Shown piece by piece: positions 14,704 through 21,463 of a stretch of 21,463 bases of DNA. Source of the DNA: JBOFSR01 sp051651645 (GTDB taxonomy: Bacteria > Spirochaetota > Spirochaetia > Treponematales > Treponemataceae); the NCBI GenBank assembly GCA_051651645.1, contig JBOFSR010000131.1, positions 1-21,463 of the forward strand, given 5' to 3'. The notes below the pieces were generated by a model. That model made no database searches and had not been told where the DNA came from. It saw nothing but the letters and a program-made list of their open reading frames with translations. Position numbers and translations under genes: made by a program. How positions within the stretch are numbered: the first letter of the stretch is position 1; each line of letters begins with the position of its first letter.

Positions 14704-15465
14704 ATGACGACAGAGTTTTCAAGAACACAAATCCTTCTTGGAGAGCAAGCAATACAAACACTTGCCCACAAGAAGGTTGCTGTCTTTGGCATAGGAGGAG
14801 TGGGCTCGTTTGTTGCGGAAGCCCTTGCAAGAAGTGGCGTGGGTTCTCTTCTTCTAGTCGACAAGGATACGGTGAGCCTTACGAATATAAACCGCCAGCT
14901 AATCGCACTTCACTCAACTATAAACAAAGCAAAAGTCTCGGTAATGACACAAAGAATTGCCGACATAAATCCCAAGGCGTGCGTAACGCAAATGCATCAA
15001 TTTTTCAATACAGAGACACAAAATGAGTTTGATCTCGCAGGATTAGATTATATTATTGATGCAATTGATACTATTAGTGCAAAAATTTTGCTCATTGAAA
15101 CGGCAAAAAAAATGAATATTCCAATCATAAGTTCGATGGGAGCAGGTAATAAACTCCATCCAGAGCGTTTTGAAATTGCTGATATTCACAAAACCTCAGT
15201 TTGCCCCCTTGCCCGTGTTATGCGAGGAGAAATGCGTAAACGAGGGATCAAAAAACTAACAGTTGTTTATTCAAAAGAGCAACCAATAAAAGTAAAAAAT
15301 CAAACAACAGAAGAAATCCTTCCAAAGGGCAAGCACTTATTACCAGGCAGTGTATCCTTTGTTCCCTCAGCTGCAGGACTTATTATTGCAGGCGAGGTAA
15401 TCCGTAATCTTATAAAGACAGCACAAGTAACTGCAGACATAAAGAATACAACAAATAAAACCTAA
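14704..15465 (+). CDS. tcdA: tRNA threonylcarbamoyladenosine dehydratase (TcdA/CsdL, ThiF family)
   Basis: 253 residues. E1-like/ThiF fold: nucleotide-binding GIGGVGS (29-35), acidic VDKD (52-55), NINRQ (61-65), then DAIDTISAK and SSMGAGNKLHPERF, and the family-specific CPLARVMRGEMRKRGI. TcdA activates t6A in tRNA with ATP to form the cyclic ct6A at position 37. The usual KLDP is KLHP here. The ATG is 8 bases after the qmcA stop, with only a weak purine-rich AGAAAG before it, so translation is probably coupled to qmcA. Why it follows membrane-scaffold genes is not clear. It is the last gene of this rightward group and converges on flhG with only 31 bases between stops and no clear terminator. 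Confidence 0.9.
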   Translation: MTTEFSRTQILLGEQAIQTLAHKKVAVFGIGGVGSFVAEALARSGVGSLLLVDKDTVSLTNINRQLIALHSTINKAKVSVMTQRIADINPKACVTQMHQFFNTETQNEFDLAGLDYIIDAIDTISAKILLIETAKKMNIPIISSMGAGNKLHPERFEIADIHKTSVCPLARVMRGEMRKRGIKKLTVVYSKEQPIKVKNQTTEEILPKGKHLLPGSVSFVPSAAGLIIAGEVIRNLIKTAQVTADIKNTTNKT

Positions 15466-15496
15466 GTCCGCAAACACTTTTAAGCCAATAAATTTT

Positions 15497-16378
15497 TTAT
15501 TGCCATGCGTGCTTCAAAAGTTTTTGAATGAAGCGAGTTATACCCGCTGTCTTTGGAACTTCAACTTTTTCAATACGAGTAACTAAATGCTTTACACAAA
15601 TTGACGGCTTTGAAGATGGCTCTGCAATAAGAAATGGTTTTTGGCGAATAACAGAATGCGAAACAATCGGATCATCATACACAAAGCCCAAGTAATCAAC
15701 TTTACAATTCAAAAATTGACCAATAATTGTAGTCATACGGTCAGAAATCCGCTTTCCTTCAGCCGCAGAATGGACTCGATTAACAATCATTTTAAGGTTT
15801 ATTTCAACATTTTGAATTTCTGTTGCAATCGTTTTAATCATTCCGTATGCATCGGTCATCGCAGTTGGCTCAGGCGTTGTAACAATAAAAACCTCATCAG
15901 CAGCAGCCACAAAGCCCAAAACGTTATCAGAAATTCCTGCACTCGTATCAATTATGATAATGTCCGCATTTGAAAGGGACTCCATTTCACTAATAAAATA
16001 ATTTCGATCCTCATCTGAAAGATTTGCAATACGCGAAAATCCATTTGCCCCTGCAATAATTTTAATTCCGTAATCAGTTTGCAAAATGATATCGCTCATT
16101 TTTTTTTGTTTTGTAACAACGTGATATAAATTATATTTTGGAATCATGTTGAGAATAACATTAACATTTGCAAGCCCAAGGTCAGCATCAATTAAAATAA
16201 CTTTTTTTCCTGTTTGTGCGTATGCAATTGCAAGATTTACCGAAAGACTCGTCTTTCCTACACCACCTTTTCCACTCGTGACCGTAATTATTCTTGTTCG
16301 CCTCAGCTGTTTTGTATTTCCTGCATCTGGTGACTGCTGTTGAACCATTTCTCTCAACTGTGCTGCTTGATCTTCCAT
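15497..16378 (-). CDS. flhG: flagellar number regulator FlhG (MinD/ParA-type ATPase)
   Basis: 293 residues. The N-terminal DQAAQLR (3-9) is the DQAxxLR activator motif known to stimulate FlhF GTPase. The deviant Walker A SGKGGVGKTS (35-44) follows, then the LIDADLGLANVN switch region, IIIDTSAGISD, and a C-terminal segment with an amphipathic end (TRFIQKLLKHAW) suited to membrane binding. FlhG limits flagellar number and acts opposite FlhF at the pole or subpolar site. ATG 16378 is preceded by GGAG at 5-6 bases. It begins 17 bases after the flhF stop and is the last gene of the flhA-flhF-flhG operon. The DQAxxLR motif separates it from plain MinD. Confidence 0.94.
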   Translation of the reverse strand: MEDQAAQLREMVQQQSPDAGNTKQLRRTRIITVTSGKGGVGKTSLSVNLAIAYAQTGKKVILIDADLGLANVNVILNMIPKYNLYHVVTKQKKMSDIILQTDYGIKIIAGANGFSRIANLSDEDRNYFISEMESLSNADIIIIDTSAGISDNVLGFVAAADEVFIVTTPEPTAMTDAYGMIKTIATEIQNVEINLKMIVNRVHSAAEGKRISDRMTTIIGQFLNCKVDYLGFVYDDPIVSHSVIRQKPFLIAEPSSKPSICVKHLVTRIEKVEVPKTAGITRFIQKLLKHAWQ

Positions 16379-16395
16379 ACTTTCTCCATATACTT

Positions 16396-17610
16396 CTAAC
16401 TATCAGTGGCAAGAGGAAATAACGCCTCCAACCTTGACTCGTCTATTTTAAAATCAATTAAATTTTTTAATAAGGTCAACACGGAGGCATGTGCAAAATC
16501 ATTTGGAACTTTTTGCCCCGTGCTAAAAAATGTTATGGACTTATTTTTTTCATCCAAAACGCTAATTAAATCCCCTATCGTTACAGTCTCATCCAGCTTT
16601 GTAATAATAAGTGATTGATAATCAAATGTTTCAAACTGCTGAATAATTTCTCGTATAGTACTCGACTTTGTTGCAGCAGAAATGACTAAGAAAAACTCCG
16701 CTGACGTTGACTTCAAGTCAAGCATTTTTCTCATACGCGAAATTGTCGTGTAGTCATTAGGGCTTGAACCTGTTGTATCTATTAAGATAATATCGACACT
16801 ATTTTGATAAAACGCAAGTGTAGTTTGCAACTCTTCTGGAGTTTGAACTGCTGAAAATGAAACTTTCATCCAAGAACATAGTTTTTCAAGCTGCTCAAAA
16901 GCACCGATTCTATATCCGTCAATTGAAATCACGTGAACTTTCAAAATCTGTGGGCTAATTGGTGTCTGGAAGGAAAAATTCGCCGCAAGCTTTGCAACCG
17001 TTAGCGTTTTTCCAACACCTGTTGCACCAACAAGCGTAATAATTTGTGTCTTTGCAATATGTTTATGCTTATAAATTTTAACACTTTGTCCAATCCACTC
17101 AACAACAGCGTCTTGCACTTTGTCAAAATTTTCAAGATCTTCAAGCGAAAATTCTTTTTTTATACGATCAAGTATTTTGCGGATATACTTTGCAGAAAAT
17201 TCATTTTTTTTGAGCATCTGCTCAATTTGTACCAGCGTCTCACACTCAGTAGTTGGCTGTGGCGTGTTCATCACTGAAGTGCTAACCATTTCTTTTAGCT
17301 CACTTACTTCTTTTAGTAAATCTTGCAACTGTGGATGTGCTTTAGAGGGATTCGCCGTCAAAATCTTCTTTCGTTCTTCTTCAAAAGAGCTGACAGACGC
17401 TACAGGTTGCATTCGTTTTGGCAATGTTGGATAATATTCAACTTCATACGCATTGATTTTTATAAGGCCAAATAAATGCTCGCGGCGCACCTTTTGTTTA
17501 GCGAGTACGGCAAAATTATTTCCATATTTGCTGCGTATTTTTTCAAGACAAGATCGCTCATCCTCAGCAACTTCACAGAATTTTTCAACATTGCTTGATA
17601 ACCTATCCAA
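16396..17610 (-). CDS. flhF: flagellar placement SRP-type GTPase FlhF
   Basis: 404 residues. A basic N-terminal domain (about 1-100) is followed by a helical N domain (about 120-185) and the NG GTPase domain: GATGVGKT (195-202, G1), AKLA, DGYRIGAFEQL (231-241, G2), DTTGSS (278-283, G3), TKLD (337-340, G4) and TGQKVP (364-369, G5). FlhF recruits early flagellar parts to their site and is reset by FlhG. Family consensus in G2 is DTYR and in G3 DTAGR; here DGYR and DTTGS replace them. The start is TTG at 17610, overlapping the end of flhA by 8 bases, with AGGAG 9 bases upstream inside flhA. Confidence 0.93.
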   Translation of the reverse strand: MDRLSSNVEKFCEVAEDERSCLEKIRSKYGNNFAVLAKQKVRREHLFGLIKINAYEVEYYPTLPKRMQPVASVSSFEEERKKILTANPSKAHPQLQDLLKEVSELKEMVSTSVMNTPQPTTECETLVQIEQMLKKNEFSAKYIRKILDRIKKEFSLEDLENFDKVQDAVVEWIGQSVKIYKHKHIAKTQIITLVGATGVGKTLTVAKLAANFSFQTPISPQILKVHVISIDGYRIGAFEQLEKLCSWMKVSFSAVQTPEELQTTLAFYQNSVDIILIDTTGSSPNDYTTISRMRKMLDLKSTSAEFFLVISAATKSSTIREIIQQFETFDYQSLIITKLDETVTIGDLISVLDEKNKSITFFSTGQKVPNDFAHASVLTLLKNLIDFKIDESRLEALFPLATDS

Positions 17611-19684
17611 TTTTTATTTCTCCTAAAGATTCAACTTGTATTTCATTTACAATTTCGGGGACTGACAAAACAACAATTCCAGGCATTTCACGCTCAGAAC
17701 TCGTTTTCACTAAAATCCGTGCCTCTTCATTACACAAAAGAACAGGCATATATCCATTATCTCGTGCCGTTGCCATTGCAGTGCTTAATGCCAAAATCCA
17801 GTTTTTTTGGAGCATTGGATCAAGAGCGGCAACTGGGCCATTAATTGTATCAAGCCGACTTTCCATTAATTTTTGCAAAAAATCTGGCTCAACCGTATAA
17901 ACCGAAAGAACCTTATTTTCATTCGCATGTTGCAAACAAATTTGTCGCCCCAATGCTTGACGAACTTTTTCAACCAAAATATCCGTTCGTTTTTGTACCG
18001 CAAGCCCAAAATCCGCAATTGTCTCCAAAATGACAACCATATTACGCACAGAAACCTGTTCACGCAAAAGACCTTGCATAACTTTTTGAATATCTCCAAT
18101 AGTGAAGTTTTTAACCACTTCCTCCACCACAGCAGGATAATCTTTTTTAAGAGTATCAATAATTGATTGAACTTCTTGTCGTCCCAAAATCTCTGAAGCA
18201 TGGGATTTTATAATTTCGGTCAAATGAGTTGCAATGATTGTGGGGGAATCAACGACGGCATAGCCTGCCCGCTCAGCCCTATCACGATCATGCTCAGAAA
18301 TCCAAATTGCAGGCAATCCAAAGGCAGGATCGCTCGTTTTCTCGCCAGCAATTTCTTCAATTACATTTCCTGTATTCATGCACATATACCAGCCCATACG
18401 AATTTTACTTCGTCCCACCTCAACGCCCTTAATTTTAAAACAATACTCACTTGGTTCAAGGCGCATATTATCGACAATTCGGATACGAGGGACAACTAAT
18501 CCCAAATCCAAGGCTGACTCACGTCGAATACGCGTTACCCTCTCTAAAAGCTCAGCACCTTTTTCCTTATCAACAAGCGATATCAATGCAAATCCTAACT
18601 CCAAAGAAAGCGGATCTAACGGCACAACAGGACTAATCTCCGCCGTTTGCTCATTCTTCTTTGTCTGCTCTTTTTCGGTTGCCCGTGCAAGCTCAGCCGC
18701 AAAGGTTGATTTAGCAAGAGCCTGCAAACGCAACCCTAAAAACACCAAGCCACCACCCATTGGTATTAAAATATACCACGGAAAAGACGGCAAAAGCCCA
18801 ATGATAATCATCACGCCACCGCCAACAAAATATACCCACGCATTTTGAGAAAACTGTTTTCGAATATCGCTTCCCAAGCTCGCAGAAGATGCAGAGCGTG
18901 TTACAATCAAGCCTGCAGCAAACGAAACAAGCAAAGACGGCAACTGAGACAACAGTCCATCCCCAATGGTTAAGCCTGCATATGTCCCAATAGCCGAGCC
19001 AAAATTTTCTCCGCGTAAAAGCATTCCAAAAATCAAGCCAACAATCAAGTTAACGATTGTGATAAAAATGCCTATCTTTACATTGCCTGAAACAAATTTA
19101 CTCGCTCCGTCCATTGCAGCATAAAAATCTGATTCTTTTTGCACATCCATTTTGCGCTTAAAAGCCTCTTCTTGCGTAATCGCACCTGACGAATATTCAA
19201 CTTCAATGGCACTTTGCTTCATCGGCATTGCATCCAATGTAAAACGAGCGGCAACTTCCGCAATACGCGTTGAACCCTTTGTAATTACAAACGCTTGCAC
19301 CGCAATCAAAATAATAAAAATAACAAAACCGATTAAAAGACCTTCTGTTCCGCCAGAACCAACGACAAATCCTGCAAACGCACGAACCATTTGCCCATCA
19401 AAATTAATGCCTTTTCCCAAAATTAATCGTGTGGATGAAACGTTTAATCCAAGCCCAAAAATTGTTGAAATAAGCAACATTGTGGGAAACGTTGAAAACT
19501 CAACCGCTTTTGGCACAAAAATAACCACGAGTAACATTAGAAGAGACAACAACATATTACATGCCATCAAAAAATCAAGCAAAACTGTTGGCAAAGGAAC
19601 AATGAGCATCATTATTATTATAACAACACCGATTGCAATAAAAATGTCTGAGGACAACTTGAGCATATCTTGCTTTTCAGCCAT
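17603..19684 (-). CDS. flhA: flagellar type III export gate protein FlhA
   Basis: 693 residues from the ATG chosen here, close to the usual 690-700. About eight membrane segments fill the first half, with the FHIPEP linker STRIAEVAARFTLDAMP (about 138-154), and a large cytoplasmic export domain follows from about 330. FlhA forms the nonameric export gate and chaperone-docking ring. The AIDAD segment of the linker reads AIEVE (159-163), so both acidic residues are Glu. The frame stays open to a TTG at 19765, adding a hydrophobic extension with no ribosome-binding site. GGTGG 5 bases before ATG 19684 (MAEKQDMLKL) and family length favour this start; ATG 19687 is also possible. No flhB gene precedes it. 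Confidence 0.95.
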   Translation of the reverse strand: MAEKQDMLKLSSDIFIAIGVVIIIMMLIVPLPTVLLDFLMACNMLLSLLMLLVVIFVPKAVEFSTFPTMLLISTIFGLGLNVSSTRLILGKGINFDGQMVRAFAGFVVGSGGTEGLLIGFVIFIILIAVQAFVITKGSTRIAEVAARFTLDAMPMKQSAIEVEYSSGAITQEEAFKRKMDVQKESDFYAAMDGASKFVSGNVKIGIFITIVNLIVGLIFGMLLRGENFGSAIGTYAGLTIGDGLLSQLPSLLVSFAAGLIVTRSASSASLGSDIRKQFSQNAWVYFVGGGVMIIIGLLPSFPWYILIPMGGGLVFLGLRLQALAKSTFAAELARATEKEQTKKNEQTAEISPVVPLDPLSLELGFALISLVDKEKGAELLERVTRIRRESALDLGLVVPRIRIVDNMRLEPSEYCFKIKGVEVGRSKIRMGWYMCMNTGNVIEEIAGEKTSDPAFGLPAIWISEHDRDRAERAGYAVVDSPTIIATHLTEIIKSHASEILGRQEVQSIIDTLKKDYPAVVEEVVKNFTIGDIQKVMQGLLREQVSVRNMVVILETIADFGLAVQKRTDILVEKVRQALGRQICLQHANENKVLSVYTVEPDFLQKLMESRLDTINGPVAALDPMLQKNWILALSTAMATARDNGYMPVLLCNEEARILVKTSSEREMPGIVVLSVPEIVNEIQVESLGEIKIG

Positions 19685-19780
19685 CATTCCCACCCCTGTG
19701 AATAAGCTAAAACTAAATATAAAGAGAAGATTTTCTACAGAAATACTAATTGAAAGAAATATCAAGTAGCGTTTTTCTAA

Positions 19781-19809
19781 ATAATATCGTAATTTTAAAA
19801 TGAATGCAA
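19781..19809 (-). promoter_or_regulatory. tentative promoter of the flhA operon
   Basis: On the minus strand TTGCAT (19809-19804, 3 of 6) lies 17 bases from TATTAT (19786-19781). It would give a leader of about 90 bases. I looked for a sigma28-type flagellar promoter (TAAA-N15-GCCGATAA) in 19688-19914 and saw none. The divergent interval 19766-19914 has no other feature apart from the nudC promoter. Confidence 0.3.
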
Positions 19810-19880
19810 CAAAGATTTGTAAAATTGATTTAAATTTGCCATAAAATAATATTCAATTTTAAACAATTTGATAAAAAAAT

Positions 19881-19908
19881 TTGACTTTTCAAAATTCAAT
19901 GGTATCAT
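19881..19908 (+). promoter_or_regulatory. sigma70-type promoter of nudC
   Basis: TTGACT (19881-19886, 5 of 6) and TATCAT (19903-19908, 5 of 6) are separated by 16 bases. The predicted transcription start is at about 19914-19915, which is the ATG. There is no Shine-Dalgarno before either of the two closely spaced ATG codons (19915 and 19921), again suggesting a leaderless mRNA. Confidence 0.65.
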
Positions 19909-19914
19909 AGATAC

Positions 19915-20709
19915 ATGGCAATGATAAATCCACGTATCGACGAAACAATTGATTTGTATTTTGTTTTTTCCAATGCAGAAATTCTTGTTGATGAAAACGG
20001 CAATCTTCCCTCTGCCCGTGCTATTGAATGCTTTTTTTCACAACAATTAATTAGCGATTGGTTTACCGACTCTGAATATAATTTTACGGCTCTTCTGCTT
20101 GAAGACACCATGACGTGCCCCCTTGATTACAAATGGATTCCCTTACACGATTTTTTTGCCTCCCACAAAAATCAAAATGAGCTGATCATGATTGCATCAC
20201 GGGCAAAAACGCTATTACTGTGGAGAAAAAATACTCGGTTTTGTGGTCAATGTGCCAATCCCTTAGTTGACGAAAAAACTCTCCTTGCACGCTCGTGTAG
20301 TTTTTGCTCATATACAGTGTTTCCCCGCATTTCACCAGCGGTGATTGTTTTAGTTACCAAAGGGAACTTAGTCTTATTGGCAAAGCACAAAAACCGCACA
20401 AGCGATGTATATACATGCCTTGCAGGCTTTGTTGAAAGTGGAGAGACCCTCGAAGCATGTGTACAGCGTGAAGTCAAAGAAGAGTGTGCAATTGATGTGA
20501 AAAATATTCAGTACGTTGAAAGCCAATCATGGCCATATCCTGATCAATTAATGATTGGTTTTACCGCCGAATGGAGTAACGGCGACATTGTTTGCCAAAA
20601 AGATGAAATTGAGGACGCACAATGGTTTTCTAAGGAAAAACTGCCCAGCATTCCGCCGCAAGGAACAATCGCTTATAATTTGATACAACGATTATTTACC
20701 AGTCAGTAG
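19915..20709 (+). CDS. nudC: NADH pyrophosphatase / NAD-decapping Nudix hydrolase NudC
   Basis: 264 residues, near the 257 of Escherichia coli NudC. A divergent N-terminal domain leads to a zinc ribbon with CGQC (110-113) and CSFC (128-131). FPRISPAVIVLV follows, then the Nudix box beginning GFVESGETLEACVQREVKEE (171-190) and the NudC-specific SQSWPYP (203-209, family SQPWPFP). NudC hydrolyses NAD(H) and removes NAD caps from RNA. The Nudix consensus EExGU reads EECAI, with Ala192 in place of Gly. The predicted transcription start coincides with the ATG at 19915. It is divergent from flhA and converges on mutS, whose stop is only 4 bases from the nudC stop. Confidence 0.93.
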   Translation: MAMINPRIDETIDLYFVFSNAEILVDENGNLPSARAIECFFSQQLISDWFTDSEYNFTALLLEDTMTCPLDYKWIPLHDFFASHKNQNELIMIASRAKTLLLWRKNTRFCGQCANPLVDEKTLLARSCSFCSYTVFPRISPAVIVLVTKGNLVLLAKHKNRTSDVYTCLAGFVESGETLEACVQREVKEECAIDVKNIQYVESQSWPYPDQLMIGFTAEWSNGDIVCQKDEIEDAQWFSKEKLPSIPPQGTIAYNLIQRLFTSQ

Positions 20710-20713
20710 AGTG

Positions 20714-21463
20714 TTATTTTTTCAAAGCCTTTTTCCAGTGTGCAATTTTTTGTAACGCATCTAGTGGCGTAAGATTATTAACATCAAGGCAAAGAATATC
20801 ATTGAGAATTAACTCTTCATCACTAAAAAGCCCCTGACTCAAAGGTTGCGTGCTTTGGATGGCTGGCTCTGGTTCAATAGTTGCTTCTGCAAGGTGATTA
20901 TGTGCCTTTTGCTGAATTACCTGCAAAAGCTCATTTGCCCGCGTAACCACAGCATCTGGAATGCCTGCAAGTTTTGCCACATGAATTCCATAGGAATTTT
21001 CACTCGCTCCGTGTTTTACTCGCTTCAAAAAACTAATTGTCTCATTTTCTTCAAAAACTTCAAAGCACAAAAGCTGCATGTTTGCATGCACAAGACGAGT
21101 TAATTCATGATAATGCGTGGCAAAAAGTGTTTTTACCCCAATACAATTTAAAATATATTCAGAAATAGCCCACGCAATTGAAAGCCCGTCCTCCGTTGAA
21201 GTGCCCCGCCCCACTTCATCCATTATCACCAAGCTATGCTGAGTTGCCTTGCGTAAAATATGTGCCGTTTCGCTCATCTCCACTAAAAAAGTTGACTCCC
21301 CACGAGCAAGATTATCCGAAGCTCCCACCCGACAAAAAATACGATCGACAACACTGATTTTTGCTTTCTCGGCAGGCACATACGAGCCAATTTGTGCAAG
21401 CAAAACTATCAAAGCCGTTTGACGCAAATACGTAATTTTTCCCGCCATATTTGGCCCCGTTAT
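20714..21463 (-). CDS. mutS: DNA mismatch repair protein MutS, C-terminal part (5' end beyond window)
   Basis: 249 residues are visible, running off the right edge in frame. They hold the ATPase domain: TGPNMAGKITYLRQ at the edge, GESTFLVEMSETAHIL (signature), LVIMDEVGRGTST (Walker B and D-loop), ATHYHEL, and the terminal helix-turn-helix SYGIHVAKLAGIP with a divergent tail. MutS recognises mismatches and passes them to MutL. The Walker A motif normally reads GKST; here it reads GKIT, with Ile encoded by ATT at 21436-21434, one base from AGT (Ser). In Treponema pallidum and Borrelia I recall mutS following skp directly; here it lies about 11 kb from skp. It shares a 4-base junction with nudC and has no separate terminator. 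Confidence 0.95.
   Translation of the reverse strand: MTGPNMAGKITYLRQTALIVLLAQIGSYVPAEKAKISVVDRIFCRVGASDNLARGESTFLVEMSETAHILRKATQHSLVIMDEVGRGTSTEDGLSIAWAISEYILNCIGVKTLFATHYHELTRLVHANMQLLCFEVFEENETISFLKRVKHGASENSYGIHVAKLAGIPDAVVTRANELLQVIQQKAHNHLAEATIEPEPAIQSTQPLSQGLFSDEELILNDILCLDVNNLTPLDALQKIAHWKKALKK

Noticed and set aside
19685..19765. Longer flhA start at TTG 19765
   Set aside because: The extension has no ribosome-binding site, the family begins close to MAEKQ, and the 693-residue form matches the usual FlhA length.
19152..19769. A 205-residue rightward open frame opposite flhA
   Set aside because: It is the antisense of the conserved FlhA membrane region, has no ribosome-binding site and no protein-like motif, and the opposite strand is unmistakably FlhA.
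1..21463. CRISPR array, tRNA, rRNA, insertion sequence or phage gene
   Set aside because: I read both strands for regularly spaced repeats, cloverleaf-like tRNA sequence, and transposase or integrase motifs and found none.

Overview
The window is chromosomal core DNA from an AT-rich diderm bacterium, most probably a treponeme-like spirochaete. Three things suggest this: tmk lies next to a tamB-bamA-skp block, an order I recall from Borrelia and Treponema; flhA-flhF-flhG form a chemotaxis/flagellar export set; and lipoprotein and signal-peptide genes are mixed with housekeeping genes. The genus is an inference. I see no tRNA, rRNA, CRISPR array, transposase, integrase or phage gene, so this looks like ordinary core genome rather than a mobile island.

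Layout. Positions 1-374 hold the 3' end of an RluA-type pseudouridine synthase. Facing it is a leftward pair: dTMP kinase (tmk) and a translationally coupled exported protein of unknown function. Divergent from tmk, from 1710 to 9289, run tamB, bamA and skp, an outer-membrane biogenesis operon. It ends at a hairpin that also serves the leftward iron operon. That operon reads right to left from a near-consensus promoter at about 12336: a FeoA-like protein, FeoA, FeoB, and a 44-residue Cys-rich membrane peptide at 9357-9491. Next, rightward, come a putative lipoprotein, then an NfeD-like membrane protein, a stomatin/QmcA-like SPFH protein and a TcdA/ThiF-type enzyme. These converge on the leftward flhA-flhF-flhG operon. 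Divergent from flhA is nudC, whose stop lies 4 bases from the stop of the convergent mutS. mutS runs off the right edge.

How the genes work together. TamB, BamA and Skp share one job: periplasmic chaperoning, transport across the envelope, and insertion of outer-membrane proteins. FeoA and FeoB import ferrous iron, with the small Cys-rich peptide as the usual accessory. FlhF and FlhG set flagellar position and number, and FlhA is the export gate. NfeD and SPFH proteins normally act as a membrane-scaffold pair.

Most interesting signals. (1) Several rightward first genes (the nfeD-like gene, nudC, probably tamB, possibly the lipoprotein gene) have a -10 box ending only 6-8 bases before the start codon and no Shine-Dalgarno sequence, which suggests leaderless mRNAs. 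Genes inside operons, and the leftward tmk and feoA, mostly have clear ribosome-binding sites. (2) Key nucleotide-binding motifs depart from consensus in Tmk (P-loop Lys to Thr), MutS (Walker A Ser to Ile) and FlhF (G2 and G3). (3) The feoB to Cys-rich-peptide interval contains two strong inverted repeats and a Fur-box-like sequence. I did not find a wholly new multi-gene system.
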